64,000 nucleotides of DNA, taken from assembly GCA_963662525.1 (NCBI GenBank), contig OY759717.1:372001-436000 (forward strand). The letters run 5' to 3'. This DNA comes from CAZSDU01 sp963662525 (lineage in GTDB: Bacteria > Bacteroidota > Bacteroidia > Bacteroidales > FEN-979). Shown here piece by piece: positions 1-8,563 of this stretch (position 1 is the first letter of the stretch; each line of letters starts with the position of its first letter). The notes under the pieces were generated by a model. It was not told where the DNA came from, did no database searches, and worked only from the letters and a program-made list of their open reading frames with translations. A program made the position numbers and the translations under genes.

Positions 1-83
1 AGGATCAATCCGACCAGGATTGAAAACAGAACAAAAACACCTCTTAACTCAGTCCTGTTAAATGACAGGTAATCCCTTATCAT
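1..83 (-). CDS. Probable helix-hairpin-helix (ComEA-like) protein, N-terminal fragment
   Basis: An ATG at 83 opens a frame that runs off the left edge (27 codons seen). It begins MIRDYLSFNRTELRG and continues into a hydrophobic stretch. In Bacteroidota, a short aromatic/basic start of this kind followed by one membrane segment is typical of membrane-anchored helix-hairpin-helix proteins related to ComEA; that assignment is from memory of the family, because the diagnostic domain lies outside the window. The start lies inside the end of the DUF2851 gene (26-base overlap), which suggests translational coupling. It could instead be another small membrane protein. Confidence 0.5.
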   Translation of the reverse strand, partial: MIRDYLSFNRTELRGVFVLFSILVGLI

Positions 84-1371
84 TGCTGCTTTTTTCATAC
101 CAGTTGGCTTTAAGAATTTTATGACCAATCCTGCATTCAAGGCAACGTTTTACATCACAATAGTTGCGCTTTAGCTGAATCAATGCCTGAGTATGCAGGG
201 CCGTTCTGACAGATAAGCCAGCATTTTCCCACATTTTAATGTCAAAATTTATTTCACCCGGAAGTTGTTCCAGAAAAAGAAGAACCTTATCCGCTAATGC
301 CTTATCTGACTTTTGACGGGAATAAAAGAATAGAAAGGGAACCAGGGCATTCATGATGATAAGATCGATGGATGATTCTCCCAGCAGTTTTGGCTTTGGA
401 TAAGAATGTTTATCGAATATAAAATGGTCATCCCAGTACACTGAAGCCTTGACCCTGAATTTCTCATGCCAGGCAGAAAGATCTTCAGCACATAACATTT
501 CGAACAGATTACCCTCATGCTGATGAAGAAAAGCAGCCCATTGGCTCAAACGAATAGTCGGGAAATTGGAAGGCCGAAGACGCAGAAACTTCCAGAGACC
601 GGAAGAGACGGGACTCAGTTGATACTTATCCCGGAGAAATTGGAATTCGCGGGCAAGTGCCCGTGGATAATCATCCTTAGCATTTTGACTCAGGAGGCCC
701 GACATTCCGAACAGCAGAGCTTCCTTCCTGAACAAACTATTTCCCTGCCGGGTCAGAAACTTTAATGGCAGTAATTTGGCAAGCAATTCAAATGGAAGAC
801 CATTGATCCTGAAGCCAAAATTGTAAGCAAGAAAACGGTATAAAGTTTCTTCCCAGTCATCTCCACAGGAATTAAAGAGTGGTAAAATAAACCTGGCTTT
901 TTTCTCTAATCGTTCCAGTATTAAAACGGTCATCCACAAAGAAATATCCTGTTTATTCAGATCATTTAATAAGAGCTGGCAAGGAATCCATCGCTGACCA
1001 GACATCATACCCCGGTAATGTCGGATCAAGGTTTCAGGGTACTGGTCTTTAATTTCCAGGGTGGGAAGTATACGGTTATTTTCTGTCCTGACTTCCCTGT
1101 CGTTTTCAACAACCACATGTAAAACAACATTCTCATAAGCTTTATCCAGATGGTGTCCATGGCGAAACCAATCTGAAGACTTACCATGAATCTCGATATT
1201 CCCAGCCCAGGTAGTGTCGCCAATACGAATCCTGGCATTAAAAAAATCGGGCCCTCCATCCCTGTTATAATCACCTGGATGAAGCACAGTCAATATCTCT
1301 CCACTGGTCAGCCTGAGTTGCGGAAACAGTAGACGGAACTTCCACAAGTAGTGAAAAAAACGTTCATCCAT
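58..1371 (-). CDS. DUF2851 family protein
   Basis: This 437-residue protein matches the Bacteroidota family DUF2851 in length and in its N-terminal signature: a FFHYLWKFR start, then HPGDYNRDGGPDFFNARI and NIEIHGKSSDWFRHGH, with a conserved Asp/His/Glu-rich core in the first 100 residues. The C-terminal part has Cys/His residues (NYCDVKRCLECRIGH), which could bind a metal. No signal peptide or membrane segment is seen, so it is probably cytoplasmic. The function is not established. It is transcribed away from zapA and overlaps the following partial gene. ATG start at 1371. Confidence 0.85.
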   Translation of the reverse strand: MDERFFHYLWKFRLLFPQLRLTSGEILTVLHPGDYNRDGGPDFFNARIRIGDTTWAGNIEIHGKSSDWFRHGHHLDKAYENVVLHVVVENDREVRTENNRILPTLEIKDQYPETLIRHYRGMMSGQRWIPCQLLLNDLNKQDISLWMTVLILERLEKKARFILPLFNSCGDDWEETLYRFLAYNFGFRINGLPFELLAKLLPLKFLTRQGNSLFRKEALLFGMSGLLSQNAKDDYPRALAREFQFLRDKYQLSPVSSGLWKFLRLRPSNFPTIRLSQWAAFLHQHEGNLFEMLCAEDLSAWHEKFRVKASVYWDDHFIFDKHSYPKPKLLGESSIDLIIMNALVPFLFFYSRQKSDKALADKVLLFLEQLPGEINFDIKMWENAGLSVRTALHTQALIQLKRNYCDVKRCLECRIGHKILKANWYEKSSNDKGLPVI

Positions 1372-1460
1372 GGGAACAGGTTTTTAGATTAATATTGCTT
1401 AATCCGGTAAGCATGATAAAGGTAGTACCCTGTTGAAAAAAAATTATCTCTGATTTGGTG

Positions 1461-1491
1461 TTGTTCTTCAAATATTGAATGCTTATCTTTG
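1461..1491 (+). promoter_or_regulatory. Bacteroidota-type promoter for the zapB-like/zapA pair
   Basis: TTG at 1461-1463, a 20-base spacer and TATCTTTG at 1484-1491 match the -33/-7 consensus of the Bacteroidota housekeeping sigma factor. Transcription should start near 1497, about 18 bases before the ATG at 1515. Confidence 0.65.
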
Positions 1492-1514
1492 CATAAGAAT
1501 TAAAATCCATCCTC

Positions 1515-1802
1515 ATGGGAGATGTCTCTACACTGGTTTCCGGCATTGAATATAAAGTCAGGAAATTAAAGGAAAGAAATCAACTTCTGAGATTGGATCA
1601 TGAAAAATATTTACAGGAAATTCAGGAACTCAAAGAAAAATTAAATCGACAAAAAAACAACATAGATCAATTAGAAGAAAAAATCAATATACTTAAACTA
1701 GCTAAAGCATTCGAAACAAAAGAAGGAAACGTTGAAGCAAAATTAAAAATCAACGAATTGTTGCGGGAAATTGATAAATGCATTGGGCTTTTAAATACCT
1801 GA
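1515..1802 (+). CDS. Coiled-coil protein, ZapB-like, upstream of zapA
   Basis: A 95-residue, highly charged protein that is almost entirely predicted coiled coil (about residues 10-75, with heptad-spaced Leu/Ile). It lacks cysteine-rich, membrane or signal segments, so it should be cytoplasmic. It ends one base before the ATG of zapA and shares its promoter. Small coiled-coil proteins in this position are often annotated as ZapB-like in Bacteroidota; a role with ZapA at the FtsZ ring is inferred from this context and the coiled-coil form. Sequence alone cannot prove homology to ZapB. Confidence 0.7.
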   Translation: MGDVSTLVSGIEYKVRKLKERNQLLRLDHEKYLQEIQELKEKLNRQKNNIDQLEEKINILKLAKAFETKEGNVEAKLKINELLREIDKCIGLLNT

Positions 1803-1803
1803 A

Positions 1804-2094
1804 ATGGATGAACTTTCCATATCGCTAGCAGTTGCTGAAAGAAATTACCGATTGGTCGTTGAAAAAGAACATGAGGTATTATTCCGAAAAGCAGCGAAAT
1901 TGATTGAAAAGCGAATTAAAGATTATTCAACCAGTTATGCTTATAAAGACAAACAGGATCTGCTTGCCATGGTTGCCATTGAATATGCTACCAGTTTCTT
2001 ACAGGACGAGCAGTTACTGATGGAGAAGGAAGATCAATGGGAGTCGAGACTCATTGGGATTGACCGGACACTGGATGAACAACTACAGGACTAA
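1804..2094 (+). CDS. zapA: Cell division protein ZapA
   Basis: A 96-residue ZapA-family protein. The N-terminal globular part begins DELSISLAVAERNYRLVV, corresponding to the usual beta strand and turn that precede the conserved helix. A long C-terminal helix (about residues 45-90) carries the AYKDKQDLLAMVAIEYA stretch typical of the family. ZapA binds FtsZ and bundles its filaments at mid-cell. The gene lies one base after the coiled-coil gene and directly before 6S RNA and rny, an order common in Bacteroidota and reminiscent of the zapA-ssrS linkage in Proteobacteria. Confidence 0.88.
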   Translation: MDELSISLAVAERNYRLVVEKEHEVLFRKAAKLIEKRIKDYSTSYAYKDKQDLLAMVAIEYATSFLQDEQLLMEKEDQWESRLIGIDRTLDEQLQD

Positions 2095-2159
2095 GCCACT
2101 ACGTTCTTTGAAAAAATATTAAAATTTACCCGCAGTAATTCAGACAGTTTGTAAACCTA

Positions 2160-2329
2160 ACATTACAAATATTAGGGCAAGCTCATCAACCTGTAGGACA
2201 GGCCTCACTCCCGCTTCGGTGGAAGATCCGGGTTAATTCTCGGACAGTGGAAGTTCGAAAAGTTTGGCAGCCCTATTCGTGTCGATTGAGGTTTATCAAT
2301 ACCTCGCTGATTATTGCGGGTTTTTTTTT
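2160..2329 (+). ncRNA. ssrS: 6S RNA (Bacteroidota/6S-Flavo type)
   Basis: The zapA-rny gap holds no reading frame. It contains a long, interrupted hairpin: TAGGGC at 2173-2178 pairs with GCCCTA at 2270-2275 and encloses further pairable segments around a GC-rich apical part (CCCGCTTCGGTGG near 2211-2223). Position next to zapA, length (about 170 bases) and a rod-like fold with a 3' terminator fit 6S RNA, which binds the housekeeping RNA polymerase holoenzyme in stationary phase. Ends are estimated: no clear -7 box was found, and the 3' end is set by the T tract. Confidence 0.7.
2303..2329 (+). terminator. Rho-independent terminator of 6S RNA
   Basis: CTCGC at 2303-2307, an 8-base loop and GCGGG at 2316-2320 form a 5-bp stem (one T-G pair), followed directly by nine T (2321-2329). 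A competing upstream hairpin (GAGGT with ACCTC, 2288-2305) uses part of the same arm. Confidence 0.75.
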
Positions 2330-2356
2330 AACGATCCTTCATCATTTATAAACATC

Positions 2357-2379
2357 AAGGGTGTATAAAATCCACCCTT
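2357..2379 (+). promoter_or_regulatory. Leader hairpin upstream of rny
   Basis: AAGGGTG (2357-2363) and CACCCTT (2373-2379) form a perfect 7-bp stem with a 9-base AT-rich loop, 18 bases before the rny ATG. It has no T tract, so it looks like a 5' untranslated-region structure rather than a terminator. A role in mRNA stability or autoregulation by ribonuclease Y is inference. Confidence 0.4.
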
Positions 2380-2397
2380 TCCTAAAACAAACGTACG

Positions 2398-3942
2398 ATG
2401 GAAGGCATGTTATTATTTGTGATCATTGGTGTAACGGGCATCATCATTGGAGGTGTCATCACCGGAACTATACTGAACAAGGCGCTGGAACGTAAACGCG
2501 ACGCCCTGCTCAAAGAAGCTATGGATAAAGCAGAAGTCATTAAAAAAGATAAAATACTCCAGGCAAAAGAGAAATTCCTCCAGCTCAAGACTGAACATGA
2601 AAAATATATTCATGAAAAAAATGAGGAAGTCAATAAAAATGAGAACCGCCTGAAACAGAAAGAATCCACAATGAACCAGCGGGTTGAAGAGCTGGCCAAA
2701 AAACAAAAGGAGATTGGTGCCATCAAACAGGGCCTGGCCCAGCAGATGGAAATTGTAAATAAAAGGCAAACTGACCTGGAAAAAGCCATGAAGATCCAGG
2801 TGGATAAGCTGGAAGCCATCTCCGGGCTTTCAGCCAACGAAGCGAAGACCCAGCTGGTGGAAACACTGAAAGAAGAAGCCAAATCAGAAGCCCTGGTGCA
2901 TATCAAGGACATTATTGATGAGGCAAAAATGACCGCCAATACGGAGGCCAAAAAGATCATCATCGAAACCATACAACGTACTGCTTCCGAGCATGCCATC
3001 GAAAATACGGTATCTGTTTTTAATATCGAGAATGAAGAAGTCAAAGGAAGAATTATTGGCAGGGAAGGAAGAAATATCCGGACCTTGGAATCGCTCACCG
3101 GTGTTGAAATTATCATTGATGATTCACCAGATGCCATTATTCTTTCAGGTTTTGACCCGGTACGCAGGGAAATTGCCCGACTATCACTTCACAAACTGGT
3201 CACCGACGGGCGCATACATCCTGCCCGTATTGAAGAAGTCGTAGCCAAGACCCGTAAACAAATTGAGCAGGAGATCATCGAAACCGGTAAACGGATAACC
3301 ATCGACCTGGGTATTCACAACATTCATCACGAACTGATCCGTATGATTGGGAAGATGAAGTATCGTTCCTCATACGGGCAGAACCTGCTCCAGCATTCCA
3401 TCGAAGTAGCCAAGCTTTCCGCCACCATGGCGGCAGAACTTGGATTAAACCCAAAACTGGCGAAGCGGGCAGGTTTGCTGCATGATATTGGAAAAGTTCC
3501 CGACACAGAACCTGAATTGCCTCATGCCATACTGGGTATGAAGATGGCTGAAAAATTCAAGGAAAAGCCGGAGATCATCAATGCCATCGGAGCTCATCAT
3601 GATGAAACAGAGATGGACAATCTCCTCTCCCCCATCATCCAGGTATGTGATGCTATCTCGGGTGCAAGACCGGGAGCCCGTCGTGAAGTGGTAGAAGCCT
3701 ATATTGAACGGTTGAAACACCTTGAGGAACTTGCCCTGAGCTATCCTGGTGTGGTGAAAACCTATGCCATCCAAGCAGGACGTGAACTAAGAGTCATCGT
3801 TGGAGCAGATAAGGTCACCGATGTTGAAGCCAATACTATCGCTTTTGACCTTAGCAAAAAGATTCAGAGTGAAATGACTTATCCCGGTCAGATTAAGATC
3901 ACCGTGATCCGTGAGACCAGGGCGGTGAGCTATGCAAAATAA
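2398..3942 (+). CDS. rny: Ribonuclease Y
   Basis: A 514-residue membrane-anchored endoribonuclease that starts mRNA decay. Domains in order: an N-terminal membrane helix (about residues 4-24, after MEGMLLFVIIGVTGI), a long charged coiled coil (about 30-200), a KH domain with the RNA-binding loop RIIGREGRNIR (about 218-228), and an HD phosphohydrolase domain with the metal-binding pair in GLLHDIGK and a later GAHHDE. Length and domain order match the family. It lies directly downstream of 6S RNA and ends 10 bases before the convergent LruC-domain gene. Confidence 0.96.
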   Translation: MEGMLLFVIIGVTGIIIGGVITGTILNKALERKRDALLKEAMDKAEVIKKDKILQAKEKFLQLKTEHEKYIHEKNEEVNKNENRLKQKESTMNQRVEELAKKQKEIGAIKQGLAQQMEIVNKRQTDLEKAMKIQVDKLEAISGLSANEAKTQLVETLKEEAKSEALVHIKDIIDEAKMTANTEAKKIIIETIQRTASEHAIENTVSVFNIENEEVKGRIIGREGRNIRTLESLTGVEIIIDDSPDAIILSGFDPVRREIARLSLHKLVTDGRIHPARIEEVVAKTRKQIEQEIIETGKRITIDLGIHNIHHELIRMIGKMKYRSSYGQNLLQHSIEVAKLSATMAAELGLNPKLAKRAGLLHDIGKVPDTEPELPHAILGMKMAEKFKEKPEIINAIGAHHDETEMDNLLSPIIQVCDAISGARPGARREVVEAYIERLKHLEELALSYPGVVKTYAIQAGRELRVIVGADKVTDVEANTIAFDLSKKIQSEMTYPGQIKITVIRETRAVSYAK

Positions 3943-3952
3943 CTCAACAGCA

Positions 3953-5857
3953 TTAATGGTGGTAGATGTAGGTTGAATTGCGATATCCTGGCTGATTCTG
4001 GTACCAGTTTGGATACAGAGTTCCACTGCTCTCACCCCATTCTATGAAATGAAGGTAAGCATTGTTTATCGGAATTCTTTCAATCGGATAATCAAAGCTT
4101 TCATAAATATTGATCGCCCAGGGAAGGTTATTTGATGTTTTATAATACCTTCCAGTTGGAGGATCACTCGTGTCGTCAGCCGCTCCGAAAATGGCCTGAT
4201 CTGCCAGAGAAGTTGGCGGATAATCCGGTAAATGAACTTCAACAAGCCGATTTTTATTGCAGATGATAAATGGATTGAAATGAGCAATATCCACATCTGC
4301 AATGGTATAGGAGCCTCCGGTAAATACCATGTGAATGGTTACAGTTGCCGGCGCAACATAGGGGGTCGAAGGATCGGTATTAACCCCGATTCCTGCTCCG
4401 GGATTTGCCATCAACTCAAAAGGATCAGCAAGTACGATGATGGTTGGCTTCAGCTGCCCGTTTTCCAGACCACTGGCATTCAAAGAAATATAACTGCCAC
4501 CCTGTAAATTATACCCTGTGACCTGAAGGTGGGATTGGTTCACAAGACTACTGGGAAACTGGAAACCAAAACCGTTGTGCATTCCTGCCCCAAAAGCTTT
4601 AATTGTAAATGTTCCAAACATCTCGACAATGATATTGGATGCATTGGTGACCATTTTAAACTGGTAATCACAAACAAGATCATTAAAATCATAATCTCCT
4701 TTTGAAGGCCACAGGTCTTCGAAGCCCAAGGTTCCATAACCACTTGCCGGGTAAAAATTATTAAAAGCCCTGGCCGGATCAGCCGGATAATCATCATCCA
4801 CATCAGGGACTCCGTCACCATCAGCATCTGCAGGAGCGGGCATGAAATACTCATAGGGGCCCAAGTCAACTGTACCATTGACGATCCTTGGATTTCCGTC
4901 AAGGTCTGGTACCGTAACCATCCAGGCAATATTCATACCTGCATCAATACAGGGAGATCCAGCCGATAAATGATAATCTTCTGACCCTGGTGTTGTACTT
5001 ATAAATACAGGGATTGAAGAGATACAATTTGAACTACGTCCAGGAGGTAAAGCCGGGGTTGAACAGCAATTATAATAAAAATAGCTGCCACCTTCAACTT
5101 CATAGTTATCACCCAGGTTGTAATAAATAATTGAATTGTAAACAGATGAATTGTTCCTTGTTCTTATCCCGGCACCATGAGGCGCAGTATTTCCTGAAAT
5201 CGCACAATTCTTTACAATACCTGTTTCCCAGATATTGACTCCCCCGCCATAATATATGGAAGTATTATCTGTAATCAAACAATTCCTGATTTCACCTCCG
5301 AAAAGCAAACGTACGCCTCCTCCATATCCTGCTGAGCCATTATCGCTCGCAAGATTATTTCTGATAATACAATTCTGAATCAGTCCGCCATTATCAAGCG
5401 CAACACCGCCACCATCACGGGCCTGGTTGTTTTGAATGATACAGTTTTCGAGCGTACCTCCATTTACGATATTGACTCCTCCACCAAAACCACCCGGGTT
5501 ATAGCCGTGTTGAATTGTAAATCCCCTGAACACGGCGTTGGCATTATTCAAACGGACACAAAGGGTAACATAATTTCCGTCAATAATCGTAAGGGAAGGA
5601 CCAAAAATACTTTCAATGGTCATTGCCTGCGACTGTGGAATGGCGCCTGTCAACACATAGGTCCCCTGATCGACAAGGATAAGATCGCCGGGGTTTGCAA
5701 ACATCATGCAGGTTTCTATATTATTGGCAGCAGTGGCAAGAGAGTAAAATCCCGGGGTATTGCTTCCTGACAAAGAAACATACCGTGTTGCAGCATTTAC
5801 CAGACCGGTAGTCAACTGTGACAGCACTAAAGCTATTAAAAGAACTCTTGTTTTCAT
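3953..5857 (-). CDS. Secreted beta-helix protein with LruC domain
   Basis: A 634-residue protein with an N-terminal signal peptide (about 1-22, ending in a VNAA-type cleavage site). Residues about 60-270 are a right-handed parallel beta-helix with repeated GGGV/NCIIxNN turns. A calcium-binding-type Asp repeat follows (DADGDGVPDVDDDYPADP, near 345-365). The rest is an LruC domain, recognised by GTLGFEDLWPSKGDYDFNDL and DYQF. LruC-domain proteins are surface or secreted proteins of Bacteroidota and other phyla, and their function is unclear. The C-terminus shows no clear type IX sorting domain. It lies 32 bases behind a small lipoprotein gene, probably in one operon. Confidence 0.85.
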   Translation of the reverse strand: MKTRVLLIALVLSQLTTGLVNAATRYVSLSGSNTPGFYSLATAANNIETCMMFANPGDLILVDQGTYVLTGAIPQSQAMTIESIFGPSLTIIDGNYVTLCVRLNNANAVFRGFTIQHGYNPGGFGGGVNIVNGGTLENCIIQNNQARDGGGVALDNGGLIQNCIIRNNLASDNGSAGYGGGVRLLFGGEIRNCLITDNTSIYYGGGVNIWETGIVKNCAISGNTAPHGAGIRTRNNSSVYNSIIYYNLGDNYEVEGGSYFYYNCCSTPALPPGRSSNCISSIPVFISTTPGSEDYHLSAGSPCIDAGMNIAWMVTVPDLDGNPRIVNGTVDLGPYEYFMPAPADADGDGVPDVDDDYPADPARAFNNFYPASGYGTLGFEDLWPSKGDYDFNDLVCDYQFKMVTNASNIIVEMFGTFTIKAFGAGMHNGFGFQFPSSLVNQSHLQVTGYNLQGGSYISLNASGLENGQLKPTIIVLADPFELMANPGAGIGVNTDPSTPYVAPATVTIHMVFTGGSYTIADVDIAHFNPFIICNKNRLVEVHLPDYPPTSLADQAIFGAADDTSDPPTGRYYKTSNNLPWAINIYESFDYPIERIPINNAYLHFIEWGESSGTLYPNWYQNQPGYRNSTYIYHH

Positions 5858-5889
5858 GGCGGATATCTTTATGGGAATCTTTTATCCCT

Positions 5890-6264
5890 TTATTGCAGAT
5901 TAAATGTGAGTTTTTTTCCGGTAATAGCTACCTCGTACACATTACCTTTAAATGACAATTTAAGCTTATCCACATAAACAGGAATGGTAATTTTAGTAAA
6001 ATAACCTGAACCCTTGGATATAAAACCTTTATGATAATAATAGTCAGCATCAACCGGCCGGATATAGACCACTCCAGATTGTGAACTGTTCAGGTTAACA
6101 TCCAATGTTTTGGCTGTCTCCCAGGAAAACGCACCATCCACCTTGCATTCCTTCAAAGTTTTAGCCTGATCATTTGTCATATCCTTTTGTTCAACTTTAT
6201 GACAAGACCAAAAAGAAAAGCCGATAAAAACCAGCAATAATAGAAAAGCCACATTTGTTTTCAT
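5890..6264 (-). CDS. Small lipoprotein resembling the N-terminal module of LruC proteins
   Basis: A 124-residue protein with a lipoprotein signal: a hydrophobic stretch at about 5-19, then SFWSC with Cys21 as the lipidation site. The mature part has FSWETAKTLDVNLNSSQSG, GVVYIRPVDADYYYHKGFIS and a C-terminal Val/Ile-rich strand. In many Bacteroidota LruC proteins a similar segment (FxWxTT, then xVYIxP, then KGF) precedes the LruC domain. Here it stands alone, upstream of an LruC gene on the same strand. A shared surface complex is inferred from this; no function is known. Confidence 0.65.
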   Translation of the reverse strand: MKTNVAFLLLLVFIGFSFWSCHKVEQKDMTNDQAKTLKECKVDGAFSWETAKTLDVNLNSSQSGVVYIRPVDADYYYHKGFISKGSGYFTKITIPVYVDKLKLSFKGNVYEVAITGKKLTFNLQ

Positions 6265-6601
6265 GGAATAGCGCTTATTTGTAGCGGTAAAATTACTCTA
6301 CTCCACGAAAAATAAATATTCTCAACTAGTAGGTGTGACTGATTTACGGGTAAGTGTATCTGTTTTTTAAGTAAGTGTAGAAAAAATTAATAAAAGTGCA
6401 ACCTCTATTTCAGGTAAACGTAAGCTTTTTTCTGGTAAGTGCCACAGTTAAATTAGTATGTGAATAGATTTTTACCTCTCTGCATTATTCATCTGCAAGC
6501 ATTGTTTCTGTACTTTGTTACCCATAGTAATTAATTCATTAAATCACAAATTTGGTTGATTTTAATTCATATCCAGACATAAATCACCTACCTGCAAACC
6601 G
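6265..6601. other. AT-rich intergenic region, no gene seen
   Basis: No reading frame, tRNA or clear terminator was found. The stretch is AT-rich and holds three copies of GTAAGTG (near 6350, 6371 and 6436) plus the related GTAAACGTAAG near 6415. These could be binding sites or chance in AT-rich DNA. A near-match to the -7 box (TAATTTTA) reads leftward just upstream of the lipoprotein gene. Confidence 0.4.
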
Positions 6602-7924
6602 TTAATAGTGTATCGCGTCTTCAGCCATTAATGTTACAACCTCATTTTCGAAATTGTAAAGTTTTACATGGGTTTGAGAGGATGCATCAAGGTTCTGGGG
6701 AGTTATGACAACAAAATTCATTGTTGTTTGGTTTGGGTTATTATCAATCCAGGTTCCGGAATTAGCGTAAATACATTTTTTACTATCATAATTAACACCC
6801 GCTACAATCCTGGGTTGGTGAGTATGACCAAATACAACAATTCTTTTATCTGAGGCGGGGTTCAAAAAGTACTGCAGATTTGCCTGATGGTCGATGTCGG
6901 TATTTGACATTACCGAATCGATTGCATGTGAAGTTGTACTGTGTATAGCAACATGATTGTATGTTTGTCTTGCTTCCCAATGATCCTGGATCCCTTGATA
7001 AAGGTTCACATCTATATATCCGCCGGGATATAATTGATAAGGAACAAGATCGTCAACTGAATAATTACCCGTAAATCCATTCATGTTAGTAATAATGATT
7101 GTCTCATCAAACCGGTATGTGATGGGGAACATATTAACCGATATTGCCCACATCTTCCAATATTTATATAATAAACTCTGGCTTTCATCTCCCGAACTAT
7201 TTGGAGTAACAATGGGTAAGGTATCTGCGGGTGGCGGGTTATGTTGTTTTGCGCAGAGTGCAGCTATTCTTGTAAAAAAATAGCCCGGAGGCATGATGGT
7301 CCCCGGAGCAATATCCTGGTTTGAAAATGGATCGGGTGCACAGAAAAAATTGTAGCGGTGACCATGTTCAATAGCTATTGCAGGACAGGCAGCCGGGGAA
7401 TAGGTACCTAACCCCTGCACATTATCCCGTGCCTGATTTACCCCCGGAAGGATAAGTTCAATACTTGCTTCCGTAATTGCCAGATCGTGGTTTCCGGGCA
7501 CATACGTAACTAAAATTTTCCCTTCCTGAATAATGCTGTTAAAAGCATCAAACACCCCTTTGTTTGCTGTCGCAAGACGCTGTACAAAATCCGCCTGATC
7601 CTTCCCCTGATATGTGTTTATTGTCGCTGGTACAAACCATTCATCAACCAAATCTCCGGCGATAACAAGTTCTTTGACATTCGGAGCCGCTTTTATCTGT
7701 TTAAGCAATTTTTCAAGAGGCCCAAGGTTTACTTTGCACTCAGCATAGGAGGAATCGGCCCCAAGATGCAGATCGCTAATAATAACAATCATATTTCTCT
7801 CACTCCCGCCATTGCTAAACGGGTTAATTGCAGTATATGTTTGATCTGATTTTTTGCATGATGCCAATGCAAATATGATTAATAGCAAATAAGATACGCT
7901 TAATAATCTCGAAATAATTTTCAT
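6602..7924 (-). CDS. Metallophosphoesterase lipoprotein
   Basis: A 440-residue calcineurin-like phosphoesterase. The N-terminus is a lipoprotein signal with lipobox LASC (Cys23), so the enzyme is probably tethered outside the cytoplasmic membrane. The metal-binding motifs occur in the family order: SDLHLG (Asp51, His53), AGDLVDE near residue 95, PGNHD near 145, then EHGHRY, and FGHTHQPR near 370. The physiological phosphoester is unknown. The internal domain between the second His motif and GHTH is longer than in minimal members. It has no close gene partner on either side. Confidence 0.85.
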   Translation of the reverse strand: MKIISRLLSVSYLLLIIFALASCKKSDQTYTAINPFSNGGSERNMIVIISDLHLGADSSYAECKVNLGPLEKLLKQIKAAPNVKELVIAGDLVDEWFVPATINTYQGKDQADFVQRLATANKGVFDAFNSIIQEGKILVTYVPGNHDLAITEASIELILPGVNQARDNVQGLGTYSPAACPAIAIEHGHRYNFFCAPDPFSNQDIAPGTIMPPGYFFTRIAALCAKQHNPPPADTLPIVTPNSSGDESQSLLYKYWKMWAISVNMFPITYRFDETIIITNMNGFTGNYSVDDLVPYQLYPGGYIDVNLYQGIQDHWEARQTYNHVAIHSTTSHAIDSVMSNTDIDHQANLQYFLNPASDKRIVVFGHTHQPRIVAGVNYDSKKCIYANSGTWIDNNPNQTTMNFVVITPQNLDASSQTHVKLYNFENEVVTLMAEDAIHY

Positions 7925-8535
7925 TTTACATTCATTTTTAATTCTTTCTACTTGTAAAACTGTCAGGAATCGGCTCCATTTTTTAATGATATCTGAACTT
8001 CACTTTTTCTGATACATACCTGTATCTTTTATTACTTTGGTTGATCAAACCTGTTTTTTTTTCTTGACCTGTTCTTATATTTGGCAACGTCAGTTAGTTG
8101 AGCCTATATTCCCAAAATTGATGATGGAAATATAAAAATGGGGTGATAGCTGAATTATCACTGCAAGCTGACCTATGATTTGTGATTAAGGGTCGAATTA
8201 TTTTCATGACCCTTACAAAATTTGAAGGCAGCAGAGCAAATATATGAATTTTCATTTTATATTATACATTGGATGACAGCTATCTTTCATCCTTAAATGA
8301 ATAAGGTAAATCGGGAGGATTAAAATCCTTGTTAATTCTTGAAGAAGGTTGACAGTCAAACAGGGATGGTGGAATCTTACTACCTGGCCTTTTGGAATTC
8401 CTTATTCGAGTTGACCTATGCTGATCGGACCTGATTTTGGCTCAGGTTTGCTAATTCGCTGTATTCTGATTTGTACCTGTACCAGTGTAAGCTATACGCT
8501 TGGGCCCACTGATGGATTAAAGGGTGTAAGGTGGA
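7925..8535. other. Long intergenic gap without recognisable gene
   Basis: About 610 bases without a credible reading frame or structured RNA. A lone TATATTTG at 8076-8083 on the plus strand matches the -7 consensus, but no -33 element at the right spacing and no downstream reading frame were found. The short open frames at 8416-8618 run through the tRNA and are not genes. The stretch may be decayed sequence. Confidence 0.5.
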
Positions 8536-8562
8536 TAAAAAAAGCCCCGTGTTGGGGCTTTT
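8536..8562 (-). terminator. Rho-independent terminator after tRNA-Asp
   Basis: On the minus strand, AGCCCC, a 5-base loop and GGGGCT form a 6-bp GC-rich stem followed by a run of T. It lies directly behind the 3' end of tRNA-Asp. Confidence 0.8.
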
Positions 8563-8563
8563 G

